Positions 26,148-35,369 of a DNA stretch of 64,000 nucleotides are shown here, piece by piece. The DNA is taken from contig NZ_CP026681.1 of assembly GCF_002949735.1 (NCBI RefSeq), forward strand, positions 6,974,501-7,038,500. Direction: 5' to 3'. The first letter of the stretch is position 1, and each line of letters starts with the position of its first letter. The DNA comes from Nostoc sp. 'Peltigera membranacea cyanobiont' N6 (GTDB lineage Bacteria; Cyanobacteriota; Cyanobacteriia; Cyanobacteriales; Nostocaceae). The notes beneath the pieces are model-generated. The model saw nothing but the letters and a program-made list of their open reading frames with translations, searched no databases and had not been told where the DNA came from. Both the position numbers and the translations under genes were made by a program.

Positions 26148-27029
26148 TTAATTAATCTCCTTTCTCAATAATTCTGGAATCTGAGAAGGGCGTTCAGCGA
26201 CTGGAACTTCCGCTTCTTTTAAAGCAGCTAATTTACTTTGGGCTGTACCAAAGTTCGGTTCGCGGCCAATAACGGTTGCTAAAGTCCCTGTTTGTCGCCA
26301 AGTTTTTCCTGGTGGCGCAAGTCTTCCTGCAATGTAGGCAATGACTGGTTTATCAATTGCCTCAGCAATGTACCGGGCTGCTGCTTCTTCACTACCACCA
26401 CCAGGTTGACCGACTAAAACGATCGCCTCTGTAGTTTCGTCTTCATCCAGAATTTGCAACCATTGGAGAAATGAGGAACCAACGATCGGATCGCTACCAA
26501 TACTGACACTAATGGACTGTCCCAAACCTGCTTTTGTTAATTCGTAAGCAACTTCATAAGTGAGAGTGCTACTACGACTAACGATCCCCACAGATCCAGG
26601 AGTATAAAACTCGCTAGGTTGAGTACCTAAAAGAATTTTTCCCGGTACAATGATCCCCGGACTGTTGGGCCCGATTACCAAAGTTTCACAGGCTTCGGCT
26701 TTGCGGAGTAATTGCACCATATCCAAAGGTGGCACGCCAGCAGTGATAATAATGATTTGGCTAATATGAGATGCGATCGCTTCTAATGCCGCATCTAGAA
26801 CGTCGTAAGGATCTACACAAATAATTGTTGTGTCAATTACCCCAAATTGTTCTATTACCTCCTCTACTAAGTCAAATACTGGCAGTCCATGCAATTCCTG
26901 TCCGCCACATCCTGGATTGACACCAGCGACCAAATTCGTGCCATAAGCTTGCATTTGAGCAACATGAGTACCTGATATAAATTCACAAAAGCCTTGAATT
27001 AATACTTTACTTTCTGGCGTTAGGTTCAT
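26148..27029 (-). CDS. sucD: Succinyl-CoA ligase alpha-subunit homologue lacking the phospho-histidine
   Basis: A 293-residue homologue of SucD, with the CoA-binding Rossmann domain (NPGCGG, ITAGVPP), GPNSPGII and the SRSSTLTYEVA loop. In E. coli SucD the phosphorylated His246 lies in MGHAGA and Glu208 supports it. Here the matching positions read WRQTG (Gln246) and GQPGG (Gln208), and the Cys of GPNCPG is Ser123. The usual phospho-histidine mechanism therefore looks impossible. It lies downstream of the matching beta-like gene and shares its strand. It may bind CoA or nucleotide as a regulator or act on another reaction. Fold assignment is firm; activity is doubtful. Confidence 0.8.
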   Translation of the reverse strand: MNLTPESKVLIQGFCEFISGTHVAQMQAYGTNLVAGVNPGCGGQELHGLPVFDLVEEVIEQFGVIDTTIICVDPYDVLDAALEAIASHISQIIIITAGVPPLDMVQLLRKAEACETLVIGPNSPGIIVPGKILLGTQPSEFYTPGSVGIVSRSSTLTYEVAYELTKAGLGQSISVSIGSDPIVGSSFLQWLQILDEDETTEAIVLVGQPGGGSEEAAARYIAEAIDKPVIAYIAGRLAPPGKTWRQTGTLATVIGREPNFGTAQSKLAALKEAEVPVAERPSQIPELLRKEIN

Positions 27030-27178
27030 AAAAAATTACCGTAAGTTTGACAACCCAGTGAATTAAGCCACTAGGCAAGAAGGGCAGGGAGCAGGGAGCA
27101 AGGGAAATGACCAATGCCCAACGATATATTTTCGTGGTAAAAATTAATAATTTTTGATTTGGAACAAAATGATAGTCA

Positions 27179-28405
27179 CTACTTTTTATTAGCAGTTGGT
27201 TTAGCAAGACGAACTGCTGCCGCTACTGCTTCATCTAAATTTTCTACCACGAGTAGCGCATCGCTGTGGGTTTTTAGTGTTGCTAAATATTTTCTCGCAG
27301 CATTAAATTCAGAACCAGCAAGACGGACAACTAAGGGTTTAAAATTCCGTTCTTGGCGACTTTTACTGCCATTAGAACGCACAACTTGTGATTCCAGTTC
27401 GCTGTTGTCTTGCTGCACAACTCTGGCTATAACTTCAACCACTTCCTCAGTTTGAGGAATGCTACCCAGAAAGTTGATGAGGATTACTTGAATGCTTTTG
27501 TCAGCTTCCAGGATTTTCAGACCTGTCTCTAAGCGATCGCGGAAGGTCGTTGGTGTAGTATCTGTAAGGAAAGCATGACGTAGATTTAAACAAACACCTG
27601 GGTTGCCACCAGCATTGGCTACTAAATCCAAAGTTGCCATTACTGAACCAGTACCATTACCTAAAATACCGATTTTTCCATGAATTTTTATACTATCCCA
27701 ATCACCCAAAATCCCATTGATTTCAGTACTGGTATGACGGCTGATAATTTTTGCTGCCATCTCGGCGAGGTCTGGATGGCGCTTGATTGCCCGTTCGTTA
27801 ATCCTGACTTTACCATTAAGAGCCATAACCTGACCATTGGCACTGACTGCCAAGGGATTTATTTCGACTAAATCCAGGTCTTTTTGCACAAATAAGTGGT
27901 ACATTTTCTCCAAAACACTGCTTACCGACTGCATCAGCGTTCCCTGTAAACCCATTTTTAAAGCCAGCCGTCGGGCATAAAATGGCGAAAATTCCTGTTC
28001 CACGACAACATGGTGCATTTTTTCTCCAGCAGATTCCCAATCAATGTCTGCTTCTTTGCAACCTAAAAGGACTGGCCGGCAAACAGCAGTATCTAAAACC
28101 ACCGCGAGATAAAATTCCTGGTTCGCGTCGTATTGCGATTCTGCCAGCACAACTTCTGGCAATTCGCCCCATATTGGTAGACTAAAGATATTTTGCGCTG
28201 CTGCGATCGCATCTATTGTCGTTTCGGCAAACCTGACTCCACCCGCTTTTGCCCGTTCCGCTCCATGTACTTGAGATTTCAGTACAATTGGAAAGCGAAT
28301 TTTTAAACGTTTCAAATCTGTAGGATGGTCAATTCGTTGGGAAGGCAATACCGGAATGCCTATCTTCCCAAACCATTCTTTAACTTGATACTCTAATAAA
28401 TCCAT
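27179..28405 (-). CDS. sucC: Succinyl-CoA ligase beta-subunit homologue with altered metal site
   Basis: A 408-residue ATP-grasp protein of the SucC type, with the N-terminal LLEYQVKEWF, KSQVHGAERAKAGGV, VEINPLAV (Asn183) and ILGNGTGSVMATLD of the CoA-ligase domain. The second Mg-binding residue of the ATP-grasp site, Asp213 in E. coli (ALDAK), is Asn197 here (ALNGK). With the partner's lost histidine this suggests a pair that has left the classical reaction. A low-complexity tail (SNGSKSRQERN, about 350-362) interrupts the C-terminal domain. The gap to sucD is 149 bp and holds no gene. Possible paralogue; a canonical copy elsewhere in the genome would test this. Confidence 0.8.
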   Translation of the reverse strand: MDLLEYQVKEWFGKIGIPVLPSQRIDHPTDLKRLKIRFPIVLKSQVHGAERAKAGGVRFAETTIDAIAAAQNIFSLPIWGELPEVVLAESQYDANQEFYLAVVLDTAVCRPVLLGCKEADIDWESAGEKMHHVVVEQEFSPFYARRLALKMGLQGTLMQSVSSVLEKMYHLFVQKDLDLVEINPLAVSANGQVMALNGKVRINERAIKRHPDLAEMAAKIISRHTSTEINGILGDWDSIKIHGKIGILGNGTGSVMATLDLVANAGGNPGVCLNLRHAFLTDTTPTTFRDRLETGLKILEADKSIQVILINFLGSIPQTEEVVEVIARVVQQDNSELESQVVRSNGSKSRQERNFKPLVVRLAGSEFNAARKYLATLKTHSDALLVVENLDEAVAAAVRLAKPTANKK

Positions 28406-29183
28406 TGATACACCTTGTATTTACACTTTCCAAGCTTTTGGTGAGTGCTGTCTTAATATTTTGCAGCACTTTTATTTCAAAGTTAAGCTTTTGGCAGCTA
28501 TAAAAATTTATTTTTCACGGATCGATTTTATCGAATTCAGCATAAGAGACACATTAATTTTGCTCGCCAACCTGGTTGTGCCAGAGCCACAACACGTAAT
28601 TAATCTTTTCAGTAAGTTCCCCAGCATAGAAGATAACTAGCATTTCTGTCAAAACCCTCTGACCTAGTATCGTTTCCTTAACCTTTAGATAAGTTTTTCA
28701 CAACTGCTCTGCAACTATGATTTTGCAGAGTAAGTAGGTGGGTGAGAAAATTTATAACTATGTCATTGCGAACGCAACGAAGTAAAGTGAAGCAATCACA
28801 AGGTTTTCACCGCTTTTACTTCTCGTTACATAGTTATATTTATTTGTGCCTGCCTACTTAGTAGCTATTGTGAATTTAACTGTCGCAAAATAATGCAGTG
28901 AAAATACTCAAAAACTCTATTATTCCCATTTTTTATTTGTAATTTATATCTGAAGACAGATTATTTAATTTTGGATCTAGGGAGTTAAAAATGTAGCGCC
29001 GCGAACAATAACTGCTTTTTTAATTTTTGGTGAAAAGTCAGAATTTGTGTTAGAAAGTTGGTCGTTCAGATATTTCCGGCTGTGGTTCGTTAAACTGTGC
29101 ATTTGCATTCAACAAACCTCAAAAGTTCATTTCATTCCCTTAAAGATAATCAAAACAATATAGAAGTTGAGCGGAAAAGCTCT
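28406..29183. other. Long gap upstream of the membrane protein gene
   Basis: No gene is seen. It holds a hairpin near 28707-28730 (ctctgcaa...ttgcagag) and the 130-bp MITE-like element at 28731-28860. The right part, 28861-29183, is AT-rich and presumably contains the promoter of the next gene. Confidence 0.55.
28731..28860. repeat. 130-bp MITE-like element with long inverted ends
   Basis: About 33-base imperfect inverted ends (taagtaggtgggtgagaaaa ... / ... ttgtgcctgcctactta) flank a core that contains cattgcgaacgcaacgaagt. Both ends also share 'ataactatgt'. No coding capacity. This suggests a non-autonomous mobile element. Confidence 0.65.
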
Positions 29184-30932
29184 ATGAAGGTAGCAGTCCA
29201 GCAGGAAGATTTACAGCTTTTAGCCAAAACTTTGCAGGAACAATTGCTTGTAGAAGTCTCATCGGCTGAAGTCTTCGAGGTTAAATGCGCCGTCAATAAA
29301 GACGGGCTAATGGTTTTAACGCAACATGAATCAGATGTAATAGTTGACGCTCAGATCATCTTTGCAGTAATTGAGGAAGTACTTCAGTCTGTAACACCCC
29401 ACACAGATCGGCAAGTGCAATGTTTCCTGAGAGTTTTTGGCGAACAACTCCCTTATGCCAAATGTTTCTTGGCTTTGAAGCAGAGGGGAGGATGGGGGGA
29501 TGGAGGAGCAGGGGAAACAGAGGAGGAATACTTTTCTCCACTTTCTTCATCGGCTCTGACTTATTCTCCATCATTCGATGAGGCTGAGGAAGAGGAACCG
29601 TTTGACCCATTTGCAGATGCGCCAAATTTTCCGACTTCAAAGGCAGGATTTCAAATCAAACCCATCTTGCTGGGTGCAGCCTTAGTGGGGATTGTAGTTT
29701 TAGGCGGTGGTGCTTATTTATTGACTCGCCCTTGTGTGATGTCTGAGTGTAAAGAAATACAAACCGCCGAGCAATTAAAAATAAAGTCTCCACAACTGAT
29801 GCGCCGCGCCAAGTCTGAAAAAGAATTAGTAGCTATACAACAACAACTTGCAGCAGCCAGCGCCACCCTAAATGTAATTCCTAGTTGGTCGCCCCGTTAC
29901 CAAGAGTCAGAAGAACTAAAAGCAAGTTTGTCGGGACGGTCAGAAAAAATCAACCAGGTGGTTAAGGCATTGCAGACGGGAGCTTTGGCGACACAAAAAG
30001 TTCAAACTCCTGCATCTAGCCTAGAGGAATTACAAGCTAGACAGCATTTATGGCGACAAGCTATAGCGCCCCTAGAAACTATAAGTTCTAGTAGCGAACT
30101 CTATGGGCTAGTACAGGGTAAATTACTTAATTATCGTGTCCGTTTGCACGCTGTAAATCAGCAGATATTTATTGAGGAAAAATGGCTCAAAAAACTCACA
30201 GCAGCAAAAGCTGTAGCTAGTGTTGCTGAGAACCGGGAAACTACTGCAAAATCTTTGAATGATTGGCAAAAGGTGAAGTCTACTTGGTTGGTGGCAATTA
30301 ATGCTTTGAATAGCATTCCCCTAACTAGCTCTGGATACCAAGAAGCTGCAAAGCTGTTGATAGATTATAGACCTAAGTTAGTAGCAGCACGCGATCGCGC
30401 GACGAAAGAACAATTAGCCACTAAAACCTACCAACAAGCCGTTAGCGCTGCCAACCAAGCCAAAATATATCAGCAACAAAACCAATGGCAAGCAGCAGCT
30501 ACATACTGGGATCAGGCTTTGCAAACTGCTAAAAAAGTTTCTCAAGATAGTTTGTACTATACTCAGGCTCAGTCTCTGATTGAACCCTATTCAATAGCCC
30601 TTAAACAAGCACAAGAAAAACTACAAGTTGTTAGTAGTTTCCAACAAACCCGCGCTGACTTGGATAAAACCTGTATTAATGGAATTCGGATTTGCATCTT
30701 TAGCATAGATAATGCAGGAATTATTGTCCGGCTAACCCCTGAGTATGACCAAATAAGGCAAAATAACTTGGCTAATCCTTATTCTGAAAATTCTAGTACT
30801 GCTATTGACGTTACCAATCACTTGCAAATCTTACGGGAAGCTTTAGCTGTAATTGGTGAAAATGCCAACTTGCCCCTTTTCCTCTACGATTCTAAAGGTC
30901 AGGTAATTTATACACGGACTTTAGGCGGGTAA
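29184..30932 (+). CDS. Single-span membrane protein with coiled C-terminal region, unknown function
   Basis: Not recognised. From the ATG at 29184 (582 residues; a GTG 29 codons upstream is less likely) there is an N-terminal alpha/beta domain of about 100 residues, an acidic low-complexity stretch encoded by a purine-rich repeat near 29480-29530, one transmembrane span (about 160-180) and a long Ala/Gln-rich helical region (about 200-500) with repeated A-x-x-x-W-Q-x-A patterns. The end (about 510-582) is a compact domain with LPLFLYDSKGQ. The topology suggests an envelope or signalling role. It is monocistronic. Confidence 0.6.
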   Translation: MKVAVQQEDLQLLAKTLQEQLLVEVSSAEVFEVKCAVNKDGLMVLTQHESDVIVDAQIIFAVIEEVLQSVTPHTDRQVQCFLRVFGEQLPYAKCFLALKQRGGWGDGGAGETEEEYFSPLSSSALTYSPSFDEAEEEEPFDPFADAPNFPTSKAGFQIKPILLGAALVGIVVLGGGAYLLTRPCVMSECKEIQTAEQLKIKSPQLMRRAKSEKELVAIQQQLAAASATLNVIPSWSPRYQESEELKASLSGRSEKINQVVKALQTGALATQKVQTPASSLEELQARQHLWRQAIAPLETISSSSELYGLVQGKLLNYRVRLHAVNQQIFIEEKWLKKLTAAKAVASVAENRETTAKSLNDWQKVKSTWLVAINALNSIPLTSSGYQEAAKLLIDYRPKLVAARDRATKEQLATKTYQQAVSAANQAKIYQQQNQWQAAATYWDQALQTAKKVSQDSLYYTQAQSLIEPYSIALKQAQEKLQVVSSFQQTRADLDKTCINGIRICIFSIDNAGIIVRLTPEYDQIRQNNLANPYSENSSTAIDVTNHLQILREALAVIGENANLPLFLYDSKGQVIYTRTLGG

Positions 30933-30974
30933 GTAGAAATGTTAGCGTGAAGAGTTTGGAATCTATAGGAATTC

Positions 30975-31088
30975 TGGCGTTGCATAATCAAGGGATGAGT
31001 TGAGGTGTTCTATTGTGCAATGTCCATCATTTAAAGGATCGTTAAGTACCCGTGTTTACCTGATTCATCCCGCATTTATACAACGCCA
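30975..31088. repeat. MITE-like element with 'tggcgttgc' ends
   Basis: Inverted ends tggcgttgcataa and ttatacaacgcca (12 of 13 bases pair), plus inner aagggatga / tcatccc, enclose a 114-bp element with no gene. A relative with the same ends and the same 'aatc-agggatga' follows at 48118-48206, so this is a family. Confidence 0.65.
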
Positions 31089-31154
31089 ACAATCATAAAT
31101 TGTTTGCGAACAATCGATCCCCGACTTTGTAAAAATTGTCGGGGATCTAGTTGA

Positions 31155-31370
31155 TTAACCGTTGTCGTGTCTATAATCGGCATCTAACCAACAGCGTGGT
31201 AGAACTTCACCAGAAGGAAAAACGAGATTTTCTTTTTTAAAACTATCAGGTGGTTGTTCTTCTTCACCTTTTTGTTCTCGTCCTTGAACGACGTTACTAT
31301 TAGGATCGAGCAATTCTTGAATTTCGAGAATTTTCACCAATTTGTCACTATCTTTGATTTGTAAAAGCAT
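31155..31370 (-). CDS. Small conserved cyanobacterial protein, unknown function
   Basis: A 71-residue protein with an N-terminal strand-helix (LLQIKDSDKLVKI), a charged middle and the C-terminal signature LVFPSGEVLPRCWLDADYR, which I recall from a widespread small cyanobacterial family of unknown function. The gene stands alone. No membrane span or catalytic motif is present. Confidence 0.6.
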   Translation of the reverse strand: MLLQIKDSDKLVKILEIQELLDPNSNVVQGREQKGEEEQPPDSFKKENLVFPSGEVLPRCWLDADYRHDNG

Positions 31371-31647
31371 AGAAATTGCCTCAATGAGTTTGCATGAAAG
31401 TTCAAAGCGAGTCTCAACATAAACTCGCTCAAATCTAAACTGATTTTGAACGCGGATATCCCTTAATTGTTAAAGGAAATTTTTATTAAAAATCCACACA
31501 GAAATTACACGATAATCTATGTGTAGCTGTAGATTTTATTTTTATAGAGTTGGCACAGAAAAATATTACCTAATTCATTAGCTAAAATCGAATCAGGAAA
31601 TGCTGATTAATAAAATAGTCCAACTAAGATAATCTTGGTTTTAGCAA

Positions 31648-31956
31648 TTATGAATCGCGTTGATATTTCTCCAAAATATCAACTAAAGTAACCTGGCATT
31701 GCAGTGGCAGTAAATCAATTAAAGGAAGTTCACTTCTACCACCGCCAATTTTCACTGTAATTGATTGCAAGACTTTTAAAACTTGGTCTTCACTTACACT
31801 GTTGGAAGTAATTAAAGGATACAGTCGTTCGGCAACAAGAGTATGCAGTTTGGCATTAGATAAATAAAGATGCCACTTGGCAATGTCCATATAGACACTT
31901 TCGCCAATTTCAGCTGCTAGGGCTTCTAGTAGTTCTGTGGTGTTAGTCTTAGCCAT
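31648..31956 (-). CDS. DUF3181-like small protein
   Basis: A 102-residue, mostly helical protein (TELLEALAAEIGESVYMDIAKWHLYLSNAKLH), which matches my memory of the cyanobacterial family DUF3181. No membrane span or known active site. Function is unknown. Neighbours are other small cyanobacterial hypothetical genes. Confidence 0.6.
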   Translation of the reverse strand: MAKTNTTELLEALAAEIGESVYMDIAKWHLYLSNAKLHTLVAERLYPLITSNSVSEDQVLKVLQSITVKIGGGRSELPLIDLLPLQCQVTLVDILEKYQRDS

Positions 31957-32075
31957 AAAAATAACCCTACATTAAGAAAAAGTGCGAAATCTCAGGCTTT
32001 TTTACATTATGGCTCAATTAACAGGCTAATCCTACTACCAGAGGTTACAATCGCCCCAGCATGAGTAATCCATCT

Positions 32076-32333
32076 TCAGGTGGATTTGGGTGGAGCTTCG
32101 GTGTAGTTAGCGATCGCACTAATATAAATCAAATGCACCAGCACTATTCCTGTCCAACTTAAAGTTACCCAAGGCAGCCACTCCCAGGTAGTATCTTTCA
32201 AAATGTGGAAAAACCACAAGCCAGAATTAATCGTAGCAGCGATCGCTACATGGGTGGCAAAATTCATCCGGTCATCGATCTTGCGATAATCAGGGTCTTT
32301 GCGATCGGGTTTGCGAGGCCAACGAGGAGGCAT
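32076..32333 (-). CDS. 2TM domain-containing small membrane protein
   Basis: An 85-residue protein with a basic N-terminus (PPRWPRKPDRKDP) and two hydrophobic helices (about 24-45 and 52-75) separated by a short Trp-rich turn, the layout of the 2TM-domain family. It is presumably a membrane protein with both ends in the cytoplasm. No function is known. Confidence 0.7.
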   Translation of the reverse strand: MPPRWPRKPDRKDPDYRKIDDRMNFATHVAIAATINSGLWFFHILKDTTWEWLPWVTLSWTGIVLVHLIYISAIANYTEAPPKST

Positions 32334-32457
32334 AAATATTTGTTACAGATTTAAATACACCCTATTTATTCTAAGGTTTTTGTGGCAGTGGTTGCTATTA
32401 GACCCTTACAAGCAGTCATAATTAAATTGGAAGTCAAGAGCCACTGGGTTAAATCAG

Positions 32458-33150
32458 ATGACGATCTTTGAGCAAATAGACCCCGATCTCCTCTATCCAG
32501 ATAGTGACGGCAAACCAATGGCAGACAATACAGAACAATATCGTTGGATTGTCCTGATTAAGGAGAATTTAGAGATTCTGTTTGCTAATAATGAGAATGT
32601 TTTGATTGCGGGAGATTTACTTTGGTATCCTGTTCGTTCTCGGCTGATTACACCGACTGCACCTGATGTAATGGTTGTTTTCGGTAGATCAAAGGGAAAA
32701 CGTCGTTCCTACCGTCAGTGGCAAGAAGATAATATTCCACCGCAAGTAGTCTTTGAGATTCTTTCTTATAGTAACGATACCAAGGAAATGGAGCGGAAGC
32801 TGGAGTTTTACGATACTTACGGTGTTGAAGAATATTATTTATACGATCCTGAAAGCTTTCAACTAGATGGCTGGTTGCGGCAAAATAACCATTTGAATAA
32901 GCTATGGCAAATGGATGGTTGGGTCAGCCCCCGCTTAGGAATTAGATTTCAAACTGGGCTTGGGGAGTTAGTAATTTACCATCCAGATGGACAAAGATTT
33001 TTGAATTCCCTGGAACTTAATCAACGGGCAGAACAAGCTGAGTTATTGGTAGAACAAGAACGCCAACGCGCTGAACAAGAACGTCAACGCGCTGAACAGT
33101 TAGCAGCATATTTGCGTAATCTCGGCATTGATCCTGACAATCTGCCGTGA
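32458..33150 (+). CDS. Uma2-family putative endonuclease (DUF820)
   Basis: A 230-residue protein of the Uma2/DUF820 family, a PD-(D/E)XK fold highly expanded in cyanobacteria. The core has PDVMVVFG (catalytic Asp) and PQVVFEILSYSND (Glu), then DTYGVEEYYLYDPES. The C-terminal coil is made of repeated EQERQRAEQ units and ends in LRNLGIDPDNLP, both usual in this family. No substrate is known. Downstream, 33178-33228 is an 'attcccaattcccc' repeat. Confidence 0.85.
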   Translation: MTIFEQIDPDLLYPDSDGKPMADNTEQYRWIVLIKENLEILFANNENVLIAGDLLWYPVRSRLITPTAPDVMVVFGRSKGKRRSYRQWQEDNIPPQVVFEILSYSNDTKEMERKLEFYDTYGVEEYYLYDPESFQLDGWLRQNNHLNKLWQMDGWVSPRLGIRFQTGLGELVIYHPDGQRFLNSLELNQRAEQAELLVEQERQRAEQERQRAEQLAAYLRNLGIDPDNLP

Positions 33151-33177
33151 ATGAGGAGTGGGGATGAGGGAGAAGAA

Positions 33178-33228
33178 TTAATAACCAATTCCCAATTCCC
33201 CATTCCCAATTCCCCATTCCCCAAAAAG
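33178..33228. repeat. 'attcccaattccccattccc' repeat
   Basis: Short C/T-rich tandem units between the Uma2 gene and moaC, of the same family as the insertion within the EF-G paralogue at 18785-18874. Confidence 0.65.
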
Positions 33229-33738
33229 TTATTGCTCTAACAGGGAATAATCTCCTGATTTCCCGCCACTCTTACTTATTAAACGAATCGATTCAATTTG
33301 AATCGACTTCTCTAAGGCTTTTGCCATATCGTATAAAGTCAGTGCAGCCACAGAAACGGCAGTTAAGGCTTCCATCTCTACACCAGTTTCAGCTTTAGTT
33401 TTGACTGTGGCTTGAATTTGATAACCGGGTAGATGCGGATCGGGTGTAATTTCGACTGCGATTTTTTGCAAAGGCAATGGATGACACAGAGGAATTAAAG
33501 CGGCTGTTTGCTTGGCTGCCATAATCCCCGCCAATCTTGCAGTTGCCAGCACATCCCCTTTTGGGACATTTCCGGCTTGAATGGCAGCGAAGGTTGTTGG
33601 CAGCATTCGTACATTTGCCGCAGCTACTGCTTGGCGGATGGTGGGTGCTTTACCCGTCACATCTACCATCTGTGCCTGTCCTTGGCGATCTAGATGGGTT
33701 AAGCTGGCAAAATTAGATGAAAAATTATCTTGCGTCAT
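33229..33738 (-). CDS. moaC: MoaC, cyclic pyranopterin monophosphate synthase
   Basis: Acts after MoaA in molybdenum cofactor synthesis. The 169-residue protein has the family motifs HLDRQGQAQMVDVTGK, GDVLATARLAGIMAAKQT, LIPLCHPLPL, KAETGVEMEALTA and the SKSGGKSGD end. Complete and typical in length. It stands apart from other moa genes. One molybdenum cofactor user is encoded in this window (58976-59692). Confidence 0.95.
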   Translation of the reverse strand: MTQDNFSSNFASLTHLDRQGQAQMVDVTGKAPTIRQAVAAANVRMLPTTFAAIQAGNVPKGDVLATARLAGIMAAKQTAALIPLCHPLPLQKIAVEITPDPHLPGYQIQATVKTKAETGVEMEALTAVSVAALTLYDMAKALEKSIQIESIRLISKSGGKSGDYSLLEQ

Positions 33739-33772
33739 TTAGTTAGAACGTGTTAATATAAATTGTCAGTGA

Positions 33773-33846
33773 GGGTGTGTAGCTCAGTGGACTAGAGCAC
33801 GTGGCTACGGACCACGGTGTCGGGGGTTCGAATCCCTCCTCGCCCG
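33773..33846 (+). tRNA. tRNA-Arg (anticodon ACG)
   Basis: A 74-nt cloverleaf without encoded CCA. The D-arm begins gctcagtgg, the anticodon stem cgtgg/ccacg encloses loop CTACGGA (anticodon ACG, read as ICG after editing), and the T-arm is ggggg-ttcgaat-ccctc. Acceptor strands gggtgtg and ctcgccc pair except for a U-U opposition at the sixth pair. The discriminator base is G. Confidence 0.95.
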
Positions 33847-33877
33847 TATTTTAAAGTTGAAAGTCAGGAGTGAGGAA

Positions 33878-35131
33878 TTAAAGTTCCTTACTCCTGACTT
33901 TTAAGTTTTTCAAAGCATAAGCATCTGGAGCCAGACCTAGTGCAAAGCGCAGGGAGTTGGATAAATCTTTGCTCGATTGGGTGAGGAAGATAACCAGTGC
34001 AACAGAAGCGATCGCAGCACCATAGCCAAACATATCGCGGTAGCCTACAAGTTCTGCGATGCTACCCAAAACAGGAGCAGCGATCGCAATTCCCAGGTCA
34101 AGTCCAGCTACGCATAGAGCAAAAACTTGCCCCCGTTCTTGCGGCAGCGAGCGGTCTGCCATCAGAGTAATCATCATGGAAATGAGTGTACCACCACCAG
34201 CACCTTCAGCGATCGCAGCCAATAAGAAAAACATCGCACTATGAGCCTGCCATAGCAGTATTGACGCTAGAACGTAGAAAAAAATACCAAAGGTGATAAA
34301 TAAACCACGACCAAAGCGATCGCTTGCCTTACCAGCAAACACCCTGATACTAAAACTAGAAATTGCCGAAGCTGTAAAAAACAGTCCGCCGTTGAAGTCT
34401 ACCTGACTGGATTTGAGGAACAATGACACAAAGGTATGTACAGCACCGAGAGACAAACCAACCAGCAACATAACTATAGTTGGAACTTTCACCTGTGGGC
34501 TGCTCAAAATTTGCCAAAAATTGCGATCCTCAGTCTTAGTTTGCTCTTGTGTCGGCACTGGCTCCTTAGTAACTTGTACAATCCCCAAAAGAGCGACAAA
34601 ACCCAATTCGGCAGAGAAGAGAAATAATATCCCGTAGCCACTTGTAGCTTCTAAATACCCACCCAAGGCAGGGCCAATTGCCAAACCAAGGGGAGTTGCC
34701 AGAGTCATGTAACCAATGATTTCACCACGAGTTTCTGTGGGGGCTAAATCTGCGATTAAGGCACTGTAGCCAGTGGTAAAAGCAGCAACGCTAATGCCGT
34801 GAAAAATTCGCACCAGGATTAATAGCCCAATTGATTGGGTTGCCAAGTAACCAAAGGGTGCGATCGCAGCTACTATCGTACCAATCAGCAAGACAATTTT
34901 GCGATCGCGTTCATCGGCTAATCGTCCCAGCGTCGGGCGAGATAACAATAAGCCAATGGCGAAACTACCCATTACAATCCCAATTTCTTGCTTACTTGCG
35001 CCCACATCATCGATGTAAAGCGGTAAGGTTGGTAAGAGTGCAGACAAACTCGACCAGAATAATAAACCTGCTGTAAATAAAACAAGCAGGTTGCGCCGTA
35101 GTTCGGTATCAAAAGTATTAAATGCTTTCAA
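33878..35131 (-). CDS. MFS transporter
   Basis: A 417-residue major facilitator with twelve hydrophobic segments and the MFS signature motif RPTLGRLADERDRK between helices 2 and 3, repeated in weaker form as GKASDRFGRG in the second half. The polytopic layout and length are typical of proton-driven drug or metabolite exporters in the inner membrane. The substrate cannot be read from sequence. The gene is monocistronic, downstream of tRNA-Arg on the opposite strand. Confidence 0.88.
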   Translation of the reverse strand: MKAFNTFDTELRRNLLVLFTAGLLFWSSLSALLPTLPLYIDDVGASKQEIGIVMGSFAIGLLLSRPTLGRLADERDRKIVLLIGTIVAAIAPFGYLATQSIGLLILVRIFHGISVAAFTTGYSALIADLAPTETRGEIIGYMTLATPLGLAIGPALGGYLEATSGYGILFLFSAELGFVALLGIVQVTKEPVPTQEQTKTEDRNFWQILSSPQVKVPTIVMLLVGLSLGAVHTFVSLFLKSSQVDFNGGLFFTASAISSFSIRVFAGKASDRFGRGLFITFGIFFYVLASILLWQAHSAMFFLLAAIAEGAGGGTLISMMITLMADRSLPQERGQVFALCVAGLDLGIAIAAPVLGSIAELVGYRDMFGYGAAIASVALVIFLTQSSKDLSNSLRFALGLAPDAYALKNLKVRSKEL

Positions 35132-35156
35132 GGTAGATGCTAATTTAATTGTTTTT

Positions 35157-35187
35157 TGTCATTTGTCATTTGTCATTTGTCATTTGT
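35157..35187. repeat. TCATTTG short tandem repeat
   Basis: Four heptamers TCATTTG upstream of the MFS gene. An inverted copy (aatgaccaatgaccaatgac) lies at about 35332-35362, before the glycosyltransferase stop. Confidence 0.8.
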
Positions 35188-35369
35188 TTAGAGTCAACTA
35201 ATATTTATTCTTAAACCGCATCTACGTTGAAAACCTTAGTTTTTGGGTAAAGCTCAGAATTTAAGCCACGAGAGAATAATATACTCTCCTGAAAACTCCA
35301 ATTTCAAAATGGACGAGATTTAACTCTTTACTAATGACCAATGACCAATGACTAATGACTATTGTTACG

